A stretch of DNA of 64,000 nt from NCBI GenBank assembly GCA_964019695.1, contig OZ026522.1, forward strand, positions 58,428,811-58,492,810, in the 5' to 3' direction. This DNA comes from Loripinus fragilis (lineage: Eukaryota; Mollusca; Bivalvia; Lucinida; Lucinidae). Made by a program: the position numbers and the translations under genes. Of this stretch, positions 54,862 to 64,000 are shown one piece after another (position 1 is the first letter of the stretch; every line of letters starts with the position of its first letter). The notes beneath the pieces are model-generated. The model saw only the letters and a program-made list of their open reading frames with translations, searched no databases and had not been told where the DNA came from.

Positions 54862-55040
54862 CAGTGGTGGATCCAGAGGGGATCGCTAACCCCCCTCCCC
54901 ACCCCCGTTCTTAAATGTCCTATGAAAATGAAATAATTTGGTCTCAGCAAGACCAAATCATTTCATTTTCATGGGATATTTAAGAAAAATAAGATAAAAT
55001 CAGCAAAACGAACTGTTCAGAAAACCTGGATCCGCCCCTG
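54862..55040. mobile_element. MITE family J, copy 2
   Basis: It starts CAGTGGTGGATCCAG and ends CTGGATCCGCCCCTG. The centre is GGTCTCAGCAAGACC. It is flanked by GAATG on both sides (54857-54861 and 55041-55045), a possible 5-bp target duplication. Confidence 0.8.
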
Positions 55041-55041
55041 G

Positions 55042-55350
55042 AATGTGACAGTGTTGGCAATAAGAATCCCAAATTTGTAACAGTAATGTGTTACAATGAT
55101 TTGCCTCAAATTGAAACTATTAGCGATTATGAGGTGCCACAATTGTAACAGTGTTGTTGAAGATGAGATGACGAAATGTGTAACAGTGTTGGCGGTGATC
55201 AGATGCCGCAATTCGTATCGGATTTGGAGATGTTTATATGCCACAAATCGTAATGGTTCTGGCAATTGTGAGATTGCACACTTTGTAATAGTATTTGCAA
55301 TTGTAAGATGCCACAAATCGTTACAGTGTTGGTGATCCGGAAGTGCTACT
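55042..55350 (+). repeat. Minisatellite, unit of about 40-47 bp
   Basis: About seven diverged units with TTTGTAACAGTGTTGGC, GATGAGATG and CCACAAATCGT. A single outlying unit is at about 53180-53215. Confidence 0.75.
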
Positions 55351-55921
55351 ATTTAGAACAGTGTTTTTCCAGATTATTTACTTGGCGATGGTAATATGAC
55401 TGCTTCAGAATGCTCCATCAGGAGCAATCGGATATCTGGTTCCACACTGTTTGCCTCTATACTTACATTAATTAATAATATTAGCAAATATACAGCAGAC
55501 CGCTTAAGCAGACAACATTTTTGATGCAGTTTGTTTTGCTGGTGCTTTAAGGGTTAACCAAAGTAAAGTGCAAATTTTTAAAAAAAAAGAGGAAAAAAGA
55601 AGCGTTTTACACATATATTGGAGGCCAGTTAAATATCCACCAGATTAGTTTTGCTCAAAAATAACCTTGCTTTCCTAATTCTTGACATTTATTAATTTCT
55701 TACTGTAATGCTATAATGCCAAACACCAGGTGGTCAGGCATTGTTTTTCCAATTACTGTCACAAAATTAAATAAGGCAAGTAATCTAACGTTAGTGTCTT
55801 TAAACCCAGGAATGATTATATTTTTTTGCATGCTAGATAATTTTGCATGCCTTTTCGGCCGTCTGCTGGTTCTTTTCACAATAGGTTTCTTTTCACAAAA
55901 AAAATCATTACAGAATTACAA

Positions 55922-56128
55922 TTACAGTGAAACCTGTCGTAAGCGGCCACTCAAAAATAGGCAAAACAAATGTCTTAAAGACATATGGTAGCTTAATTAA
56001 GGTCGAAAGTATTACAGAATGCTCTTAAGGAGCATTCTGCAATACTTTTGATCTGTATTAAGCGCTAATCGGTATTTAAAACCATTTTTGGTCTTATTTT
56101 TTAGTGGCCGCTCAAGATAGGTTTTTCA
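55922..56128. mobile_element. MITE family B, copy 5
   Basis: The left end ACAGTGAAACCTGTCGTAAG then CGGCCACTC, the centre TACAGAATGCTCTTAAGGAG then CATTCTGC, and the right end GTGGCCGCTCAAGATAGG, all in family order. Confidence 0.85.
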
Positions 56129-56261
56129 TGTAGAGTGTTAAATAGTTTGGCTTCATATTAGGCCCTACTTTTTACCAAAGCTGTCAGAAGAAGACACCAG
56201 CATGTATAGAGTTAGACAGGGTTATCAAGATCATGAACTGGGTTTATAAGAGCATCTTTTT

Positions 56262-57030
<769 letters not shown>

Positions 57031-57475
57031 GTTATATGACTCCTATAAAAGACCTCTTCTGATTGGCTGAAACTAGCTTGTACTGGTTGTGACAAATCAT
57101 GATGTCAACAGTGATGAGCTCACGACTATATGTCAGTGCTGACAGACAGCTAAAAATAGATTGTCCTAAATCTAGCCCAGGTGACATGACTTTTATCACT
57201 GCTACCTGACAGCTAAAAATAGACATTGAAACACTGACTGGTTTCTTATGTATATTTCACAGGTAAAGTGTTTGTTCATTTCATGAAAACAGCATTTAAC
57301 CCATTAATGCGGAATGTAATTCCCCACCGTTATCAATTGGAACAGTCCATTTCTGTTTTAAGGGATGTTAGGTGGTATTTTTTTCATTTTTAACCAAGGG
57401 TTCATGCTTGCGTATCCAGCAAAGCTATAGGTCTAAAATTTGGTTTGAATAGTCCTCTATATAGAAGTTAAGAAG

Positions 57476-57775
57476 ATGGCAAAGACTAAGAAACGATACA
57501 ATCAAGTACCTCACCTTACCCAAGACACAATAATGTCATGTGACAAAAGCACAAAGGAAATATCACACATACAAGTGGGCCAAGAGGCAAGCCATTTCTC
57601 TGCAGATGATCACAAGGCTGCAATGAACAGACAAGGCAGTATAGTAAAGACAAACGTGGAACATAAATAACAAAAAGGAAACACAAAAAAGGACGACTAA
57701 AACAATCACAAGAGGGCTTAAACATGTTTAACGGTACCAACCTCACCTTTAATTCTGAAATGGATCAAAACACAT
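57476..57775 (-). mobile_element. 3' tail of the RT element, variant A2, antisense
   Basis: Plus-strand words ACGATACAATCAAGTACCTC, CAAGAGGCAAGCC and GATCACAAGGC are the reverse complement of the A2 tail at 20955-21182, diverged by roughly a third. The open frame at 57476-57670 is not a gene. The end GGTACCAACCTCACCTTTAA resembles 14220-14245. Confidence 0.6.
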
Positions 57776-57789
57776 AAGAGCGGTGGCAT

Positions 57790-57985
57790 GTGATTACAAA
57801 CAATGTGGTATGTGCGACCAGCGAAGGCTCAGACCAGCCTGCGCATACGCACATTCTGATCAGAGCCTTTGCTAGTCATTTCGGAATTTCTAAGCTTAAA
57901 AGGAGGCTGCATAGGCTCGTCTGAGTCTACACTTGTCAAACGCCACATTGTTGGAACTCCCATGTTGCGGCTCAATTATATGTTT
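57790..57985 (-). mobile_element. Dispersed element family I, copy 4
   Basis: Read on the minus strand this carries TAGACTCAGACGAGCCTATG, TAAGCTTAGAAATTCC, TCTGATCAGAATGTGCGTAT and GAGCCTTCGCTGGTCGCACA, the family order. Confidence 0.75.
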
Positions 57986-58099
57986 GGTTCATATCCATAC
58001 GTTTTGTATGCAAGCAGTGAAGGCTCGCATGAGCTTTTCCTGGGCCATTGTTGCTTGACAATACGATAAATACCAAAATGAGGTGATATATAAATTTCC

Positions 58100-58350
58100 A
58101 TGTGCGGTTCCAGAGGGGGGGGGGGGCAGTCGGCCCGGACCCCACCCTGAAAATCACAAAAATGTAGAGTTTCTTAGCAATACTGGTCCGGATCCCCTGT
58201 AAAACCACAAAGCTACCAAGCCAGCATTCAATGTTGTGCCACCATCGGCCGGCTTAATAAGGTTTTTGGATGCTCTCTGCCTTCATAAACTAAAAAAAAC
58301 CCAGTCAAAATTGGACCCTCTCTGAAAAATCTTTCTGGATCCGCGCATAA
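58100..58350 (+). mobile_element. MITE family J2, copy 3, abutting a Trk exon donor
   Basis: Words GTGCGGTTCCAGAGGG, CTTAGCAATACTGGTCCGGA, AAGCCAGCATTCAATGTTG and AAAATTGGACCCTCTCTGAA, and the end TTTCTGGATCCGCGC. The end falls about 12 bp from the donor of the exon at 58362-58520. Confidence 0.8.
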
Positions 58351-58361
58351 TTCCTACAAAC

Positions 58362-58520
58362 CTCGTTGTTAGACATCTGATACCAGGGCTGTCGACCGAA
58401 GGTGAATATTTCCCACAAGACGATCCCAAAACTCCAAACGTCGGATTCCACTGTAAAAGTTCTGTAGAGCAGAGACTCTGGTGGCATCCATCGAACTGGT
58501 AACATCGTACAGCCACCAAC
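58362..58520 (-). CDS. Kinase-domain exon (activation segment to subdomain X), Trk-type receptor
   Basis: This is a minus-strand exon of 159 nt (53 codons, phase 0 at both ends), with acceptor TTTATTCCAG and donor GTTTGTAG. It encodes [40 protein letters not shown] and [13 protein letters not shown]. It includes the P+1 loop ([10 protein letters not shown]), which is diagnostic for receptor tyrosine kinases, the invariant D of SDVWSFG, and the WEIFT(F/Y)G-QPW stretch, which closely follows vertebrate Trk receptors. The exon joins in frame to SNNE/VIECI (46751) and follows DYYR/VGG (59512). The intron to the last exon is about 11.6 kb and full of transposons. The donor is non-consensus at +3 (GTT) and a MITE begins just beyond it. 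Confidence 0.95.
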
Positions 58521-58769
58521 CTGGAATAAATCAATGGTGTGTTTTGACCTTTATAGGCGGGAAACCCATGAACGGATAGTTTGGCAAACAGTGAAGGCTC
58601 AGATGACCCATTACTAACGTTGTTTTAAAAATATATATGCAAAATGTTAACGTTTTCATACATGTGTATATGTTATAAGTACCAAAATACCAAATGCTGG
58701 CCCAAATAATGAATTTGCACATAATGCGATATGTATCAAAATTTCGTGAGCTAGTCTGAGGTTATAGAA

Positions 58770-59498
58770 CATTTTTATGCTCAACTCAACGATATCTTAA
58801 CTGGTCAAAAAAAAACTAAAATACTAAACATAAGGACTTTTCTTGCTTTGAAACTCTCATAAGATTTATCTATAATGCTTATAAACGCTTAAATGCCAAC
58901 AATTGTTGGCATTTCGGCATTTATAAGCATGATATATTTCATGCTTAATTGAGTTAAACATAACAAAGTTTTATAACCTCGGGTCATGTGCCCAAAATTA
59001 CAATGCCTCTTTAAAATTAAGTACTATTTTTTATACCTTAGCTAAGTATTGATATTTCAATATGATATTTTAAATTTTTAATAAATTACCAGGCTCTATG
59101 CAGTACATATGGTCAAAAATGTCGTTGTGATCTACAGAATACATAAACATTTTTGATTTTAAGAAGTTTGTAACGTTATTGTTCGTATCCTAAAAATCAA
59201 TACTTAACTTAGGTAGCACTTAACTTTAAGGAGGCATTGTAATTTTGGGCCCAGGCCTCGAGGTTATAAACTTTTTCCATGCTCAACTCAGCTAAACATG
59301 AAATTTGTCCTGCTCATAAATGTTAAAATGCCAACAATTGTTGGCATTTTAACAGTTATTAGCATGATAAATACAACATCTGAGAGACTTAGAGCAAGAA
59401 ACTTCTTCATTTGTCGGTATTTTAGTTTTTATGAGCAGTTGAAATTTCGTGCTCAGTTGAGTTGAGCATGGAAAAAGTTTTATAACCTCGGGTCCCGG
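58770..59498. mobile_element. MITE family H, two linked copies between the Trk kinase exons
   Basis: TATGCTCAACTCAACG...TTTTATAACCTCGGGTC (58770-58985) and GAGGTTATAAACTTTTTCCA ... AAAGTTTTATAACCTCGG (59268-59498) are two copies with the CCAACAATTGTTGGCAT centre. They are joined by a larger inverted pair: CCCAAAATTACAATGCCTC at 58991 and GAGGCATTGTAATTTTGGG at 59232. The right end is about 13 bp from the donor of the exon at 59512-59749. Confidence 0.8.
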
Positions 59499-59511
59499 TC
59501 TATTTACTTAC

Positions 59512-59749
59512 TCTGTAATAATCTGTGCTGTACACATCCCTGTACATACCAAAGTCCCCTATCTTCACAACCATATTGGTGCCCACGAGGCAGTTTCGTG
59601 TTGCCAAATCTCTGTGCACGAAATGCTGAGATGCGAGGTAGGTCATTCCTTGAGATATCTGGTGAGCAATGTGCAGCAATTCTATCTCCGATAAAACAGG
59701 GCTGATCTTTTGAGCTTTTGTTAAAATTGATGCATCTGGGCCATGAGAT
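59512..59749 (-). CDS. Kinase-domain exon (catalytic loop), Trk-type receptor tyrosine kinase
   Basis: This is a minus-strand exon of 238 nt with acceptor ATATATTTCAG and donor GTAAGT. It begins with one base completing an arginine codon (phase 2) and ends phase 0. It encodes [60 protein letters not shown] and [19 protein letters not shown]. Visible are the catalytic loop HRDLATRN, the DFG metal-binding motif and the activation-loop tyrosines in the YSTDYY arrangement typical of Trk. RSHGPDA and [20 protein letters not shown] are Trk-specific stretches. It phosphorylates tyrosines at the plasma membrane after ligand-induced dimerisation (family knowledge). The ATP-binding lobe, transmembrane and extracellular exons must lie beyond 64000. 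Confidence 0.96.
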
Positions 59750-59794
59750 CTGAAATATATATACAAACAAGTAAAAAGATATAACCGGCTGCAC

Positions 59795-60215
59795 ACTGGT
59801 AAATGTATACGTCGCTTTGCCGGTATGTATGCGTATTGCCGGTACTTCATAGAGCGGATGTGGTAGGTATTTTCATTTTTGTCGGTGTTAATACTATATA
59901 GAAAAACATGCCATATGCCAAAGGGACTATAGACTTCAATCATTTTTAAGTATTAAGCATGTGCATAGCGATTTATGTAAGCATTTAGGAATAGATTCGA
60001 GTACCGAACGAATACCTATCATCCGGATGGGTACTTGAATCTATTCCTAAATGCTCACATATATCGTCATGTGCATGCCGAATACTTAAAAATGATCAAC
60101 TTCTATAGTCCCTTTGGCATACGGCATGTTTTTCTATATAGTATTAACACCAAATTCTACCACATCCGGTCTAAGAAGTACCGGCAATACGCGTGAATAC
60201 CACGAAACAGCTAGC
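59795..60215. mobile_element. Palindromic element family P, copy 2
   Basis: Arms of about 190 bp: CACACTGGTAAATGTATACG, GCGTATTGCCGGTACTTC, ATAGTCCCTTTGGCATATGG and TCGAATCTATTCCTAAATGC are each mirrored across a centre at CATCCGGATGGG. It begins about 45 bp upstream (gene sense) of the Trk exon at 59749. Copy 1 is at 23196-23876. Confidence 0.85.
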
Positions 60216-60219
60216 ATAA

Positions 60220-60825
60220 TTCTCAAAGCTTTGATGAATACAGGTATCGCCATTTTCAAAACAGACAAAAATTTGCATTATACGAGTGGTGGGGTAATGT
60301 TGGCGCTTTGTCCAACAAAGACGGCCCACATGCAGAAGGAGTGTTCATTTAATCACTTATAGGCGCGTTGCTGAAATTCAAATTTTCGAAAAAACTTACC
60401 TCATCGTCATAAAGGATGAAACAGGTCTTAAATTCAAAATGAATGACTCTACTTTATTTCTGATTGGGTCGTACGCTCAAAAATTGGTAGCATCATATTA
60501 AAAAATGGGGAGTTAACTCAATATTTGCAAAAAACGGAAACGTAAAGTACGGTTTTTAAACTGATTTTGTTTTGAAAAAAAACGTTCTTTTTCAGAAACT
60601 ATTTTATTTTCTAAAAGTAAGTTTACTATCATTTATATTTGGTTGAGTTTTGTTAATTTTTATAAATTTAAACATAGTATTTTTGGGGGATAACTCTTAC
60701 TACCCTATAAAATTTAATATTTTCCTCTATATTATTCCTTATAATACCGTTATATTTAATCAGAACCCGCAAAACTTCATAATTTCTAAAACAATTGTCT
60801 TTTTGCTTTTCAAAAACATGATTTG
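60220..60825. other. No gene recognised; AT-rich
   Basis: An open frame running from element P to 60362 on the plus strand has no supported start or splice site outside the MITE. The rest is AT-rich with no structure noted. Confidence 0.45.
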
Positions 60826-60828
60826 CAG

Positions 60829-61005
60829 CATCCTGATATGCCTGACGGCTCAGAAATTTGCTTCTTAAGTTGCCACCCCTGTGTGGAAAAACAGCGTTTT
60901 AATGCATTTTTCCAATACACTGGATACGAGCATAGGAGATTCGCTGATTTACTTTTGGAGAAAACTAACATTAGCGTCCTAAATGATGATACAAGCCTCA
61001 ATTAA
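60829..61005 (+). CDS. Candidate terminal exon of an unknown gene, opposite strand to Trk
   Basis: This is a plus-strand exon preceded by a pyrimidine-rich stretch ending GATTTGCAG, open for 58 codons in phase 0 to TAA at 61003-61005. It encodes HPDMPDGSEICFLSCHPCVE, KQRFNAFFQYTGYEHRRFAD and LLLEKTNISVLNDDTSLN. The composition (clustered cysteines CFLSCHPC, aromatic FFQYTGY) and codon usage look coding, unlike neighbouring AT-rich sequence. No upstream exon was found and no family recognised. It may be a real last exon or a relic of a mobile-element protein. Confidence 0.42.
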   Translation, partial: HPDMPDGSEICFLSCHPCVEKQRFNAFFQYTGYEHRRFADLLLEKTNISVLNDDTSLN

Positions 61006-61239
61006 AGATAAATTTGTCTGTACTATCAATTTGTGAGGATTATACGTTAAAATCGAGTATCGTCAATCATAAAATGGGGAAGTAACACTGGTACTAGAAA
61101 AAATGTAAAACCAGCATAGATGAGCGTCGTTAAGTACCTCCTTGAAATATTTCTTCTCTGCTTTTTTTTAACTTTTACTCACACAATAGTATATCTGTTT
61201 GAAATGTCTAGTCTATTTTTCTTAAATAGATAAAATAGA

Positions 61240-63550
61240 ATTTAAGAAACAGCAATATGGCGCTCTTATTAGATATTAATATTATCTAATTTGCATATTC
61301 AAGAATATTAATGAAAACGTAAGTAATGAGAAAAATTGTAGAATACATTAAGGGGTGTCACCTACAAAATTACCTATATGTCGCTGTTTATCATTCCAGA
61401 CTAAGAATTGTGGTACCAAATTAAAGTTGACACATTGGCAAAATGACCAGCTGAATAGATATACGAATTATCTAATTTGCATACTCGTGAATATTAATGA
61501 AAACATACGAAATGAGAGAAAATTAATCGAAAATTAAGGGGTATATCTACAAAATTACCACTACACCAGCTGCTAACTATCTTATCCTACATGATTTGGT
61601 ACCCAATAAAAGTTGAGACAAAGCCATTTGACTAAAATGATTAAATATACGAATTCTTTCATTTAAATATTCATGAATATTAATGTAAACGTAAGAAATA
61701 AGAAAAACATTTGTAGAAAAATTAAGGGGGAATACCTACAAAATGTCCTATATGTCTGCTGCGTACTAGCCTAGACTACAAAACTTGGTACCAAATAAAA
61801 GTTGAGACATTGCCATTTGACTAAAATGAATAAATATGCGAATTATCTAATTTGAATATTCAAGAATATAAATGTAAACATGAGACATAAGACAAAATTT
61901 GTAGAAAATTAAAGGTGGTATACTTTCAAAATTACCAGTACGCAACTGCTAACTATCCTATCTTACAAAACCTGGTACCAAATATAAGATCAGACATAGC
62001 CATTTGATCAAAATGATGAAATATATGAATTATCTAATTTAAATATTCATGAATATTAATGAAAGCATAAGAGATAAGAGAAATTTGGTAGAAAAATTAA
62101 GGTGGTATACTTACAAAATTACATATATATCTACTGCTAACTATCGTAGACTACAAAACTTGGTACCAAATTAAAGCTGAGGCATTGTATTTTGACCAAA
62201 ACGATTAAATAATAATAAGTATCTTATTTGAATATTCATGAATATTAATGTAAAAAGTATAAATAAGGGAAAATTGGTAGAAAAATAAAGGTGGTATACC
62301 TACAAAATGTGCTATATGTCTGCTGTTTATTAGACTAGACTATAAAATTTGGTACCAAATAAAAGTTGAGACTTTGCCATTTGAATAAAATTATTAAATA
62401 TGCGAATTATCTAATTAAGATATTCATGAATATTAATGTAAACATAAGAAATAAGACTAAATTGGTAGAGATATTAAGGGGGTATACCTACAAAATTACA
62501 TGTACTCCAGCTGCAAACTATCCTAGACTATAAAAATTGGTACCCAATAACAGTTGAGACATAATCATTTCGATAAAATGATTAAATATACGAATTATCT
62601 AATTTAAATATTCATGAATATTAATGTAAACAAAAGAAACAAGACAAAATTGGTAGAAAAATTAAGGTGGTATACCTACAAAATTAACATGACGCTAGCT
62701 GATAATTATCCTATCTTACAAAACTTGGTATCAAATAAAAGTTGAGACATAGCCATTTGATCAAAATGATAAAATATACGAATTTTATAATCTATATTTT
62801 CATGAATATGAATGAAAGCATAAGACATAAGAGAATGTCTACTGCCAACTATCGTAGACTGCAAAACTTAGTACCAAATTCAAGTTGAGACATTGCATTT
62901 TGACCAAAATGATTGAATTTACAAATTATCTAATTTGAATATATTCATGAATATTAATGAATACTTAAGAAATAAGAGGACATTTGTAGAAAAATAAGGT
63001 AACTTACGTTCAAAATAACCACTAAGTCAGCCGCTAACTATGATTAACTTCAAAACTAGGTACTTAATAAAAGTTGAGACATTTTCATTTGATGAAAATG
63101 ATTAAATATACAAATGATCTAATTTGGCTACCCATAAATATTAATGTAAACATAAGAAATACGATAAAATTAGGTAGATTAATTAAGGTGGTATCCCTTT
63201 TCAATTACCTCTACACCAGTTGGTTACTATCATAGAATGCAAAACTTGGTACCAAATAATAGTTGAGATACAGGTATGTGACCCTATGATTATATGTATT
63301 CGAAATATCTAATTTTCATATTCACAAATGTTAAAGAACACATAAAAAGAATAAGTCAAAAATAGTAGAAAACTAAAGTGGTTTGACCTTTAAAATAACC
63401 TACATTTCAGCTGCCATATATCCTGGACTACCAACCATGGTACCAAATAATAGTTGAGATATAGCTCGTTGACCCTATGATGACTATACAAATGATCTCG
63501 TTTGCTTGTCTCGTGAATGTATAAGAAGACATTAAAAAGAAAGAAGAACA
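61240..63550 (+). repeat. Satellite, unit of about 187 bp, twelve or so copies
   Basis: Each unit carries AATTATCTAATTTGAATATT, CATGAATATTAATG, AAATTAAGGTGGTATACCTA, CTATCCTAGACTACAAAACT and TTGGTACCAAATAAAAGTTG in order. ATTCATGAATATTAATG recurs at roughly 61300, 61480, 61668, 61856, 62043, 62231, 62421, 62608, 62796, 62945 and 63130. Divergence is about 15-25% by eye and rises at the right end. Units contain short palindromes (GGTACC, TTCATGAA). Confidence 0.9.
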
Positions 63551-63554
63551 CAGA

Positions 63555-64000
63555 ATTACAAAAAATAGTTCTAGGCTTCAATTTGAGAATAGGATAACTA
63601 GCAACTGACATATGCGTAATTTTGTAAGTACACCCCTTTAATTTTTCCAAATTTTTCTCTTATTTCTTATATTTTGATAAATATTTATGAGTGGGAATGT
63701 TAGAAAATTTGTTAAATGGACAATTTGGTAAAAGTGCAGTGATTTGGCATTATTTGGTACCAAGAGTGGTTGCCTAGAATAATTTGCAGCAGAGTTGTAA
63801 GTATCTTTGAGGGTAAACCCTTTTATTTTTTTTACGATTTCCTAATGTATTCATTTATTTTCATGAATATGCAAAGCTCACTAGCATACTTTATCGCTGA
63901 ATGAAGCTATGTCTTACTTTTGTTTTTTATCGAGTAAGTACTTTAGGATGAGTTTATCGAGTTAGTACTTTATCATGAGTTTCTGCTGAGATATAAGTAA
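63555..64000 (-). repeat. Satellite units in inverted orientation, to the window edge
   Basis: The words TAATTTTGTAAGTACACCCC then TTTAATTTTTCC, and CTTATTTCTTATATTTTGAT, are the reverse complement of the unit core. ATTTGGTACCAAGAG and TATTTTCATGAATATGC follow in reversed order. At least two reversed units are visible before the window ends. Confidence 0.7.

Noticed and set aside
57476..57670. 64-codon plus-strand frame starting MAKTKKRYNQ
   Set aside because: It is the antisense of the A2 retroelement tail.
59504..59794. Second minus-strand frame over the Trk exon
   Set aside because: It is the +1 shadow of the kinase frame.
61240..63550. Repeat array as a CRISPR or rRNA spacer
   Set aside because: The whole 187-bp unit repeats, and no conserved short repeat with variable spacers or rRNA sequence is seen.

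Overview
The window is eukaryotic nuclear DNA, most likely from a mollusc and probably a bivalve. It is AT-rich. The genes are short exons with GT-AG splice signals separated by multi-kilobase introns. Most of the sequence consists of short inverted-repeat DNA elements (MITEs), tRNA-headed SINEs, broken non-LTR and Penelope-like retroelements, minisatellites and microsatellites. No operons, ribosome-binding sites, CRISPR arrays or other prokaryotic features are visible. The taxon is inferred from the repeat style and the invertebrate Trk sequence; no species marker was identified.

Four or five protein-coding loci are visible, all partial. (1) On the minus strand, 6709 to 1679, three phase-0 exons encode the start of a secreted or membrane protein of unknown family that continues past the left edge. 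(2) On the plus strand, a cysteine-rich exon at 36272-36431 resembles the Shisa/CYYR1 style of small membrane protein, and a terminal exon at 39344-39672 may belong to the same gene. (3) On the minus strand, 59749 to 46500, three exons encode the C-terminal two thirds of the kinase domain and the C-terminus of a Trk-type receptor tyrosine kinase; its N-terminal exons lie beyond the right edge. (4) A plus-strand terminal exon of unknown family (60829-61005) lies opposite the Trk gene. (5) A minus-strand ORF with a signal peptide at 20502 is a weak candidate.

By region: 0-10 kb holds gene 1, whose introns carry inverted-repeat elements, a degenerate LINE and a SINE. 10-24 kb is repeats: two Tc1/mariner-style MITEs, a tandem array split by a retroelement, and further TIR elements. 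24-36 kb holds an 8.85-kb unit bounded by mariner-type ends. It lies between two pieces of a Penelope-like reverse transcriptase, so it may have split one element. 36-40 kb carries the Shisa-like exons. 40.5-42 kb is a PIF/Harbinger-type relic. 44.7-46.8 kb holds the last Trk exon and its tandem copies, interleaved with copies of one MITE. 47-52 kb is a nested transposon region with a 2.33-kb foldback element carrying a 5-bp target duplication. 52-58 kb is MITEs, a LINE fragment, minisatellites and CA-repeat cassettes. 58-60 kb holds the two Trk kinase exons, closely bordered by MITEs. 61.2-64 kb is a satellite with a repeat of about 187 bp whose polarity flips near 63.55 kb.

The exons are dispersed and no functional linkage between neighbouring genes can be read from the sequence. 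The clearest signals are the tandemly copied Trk terminal exon, which shows a coding-constraint substitution pattern, the foldback element with Transib-like ends, and the dated nesting of transposon families.
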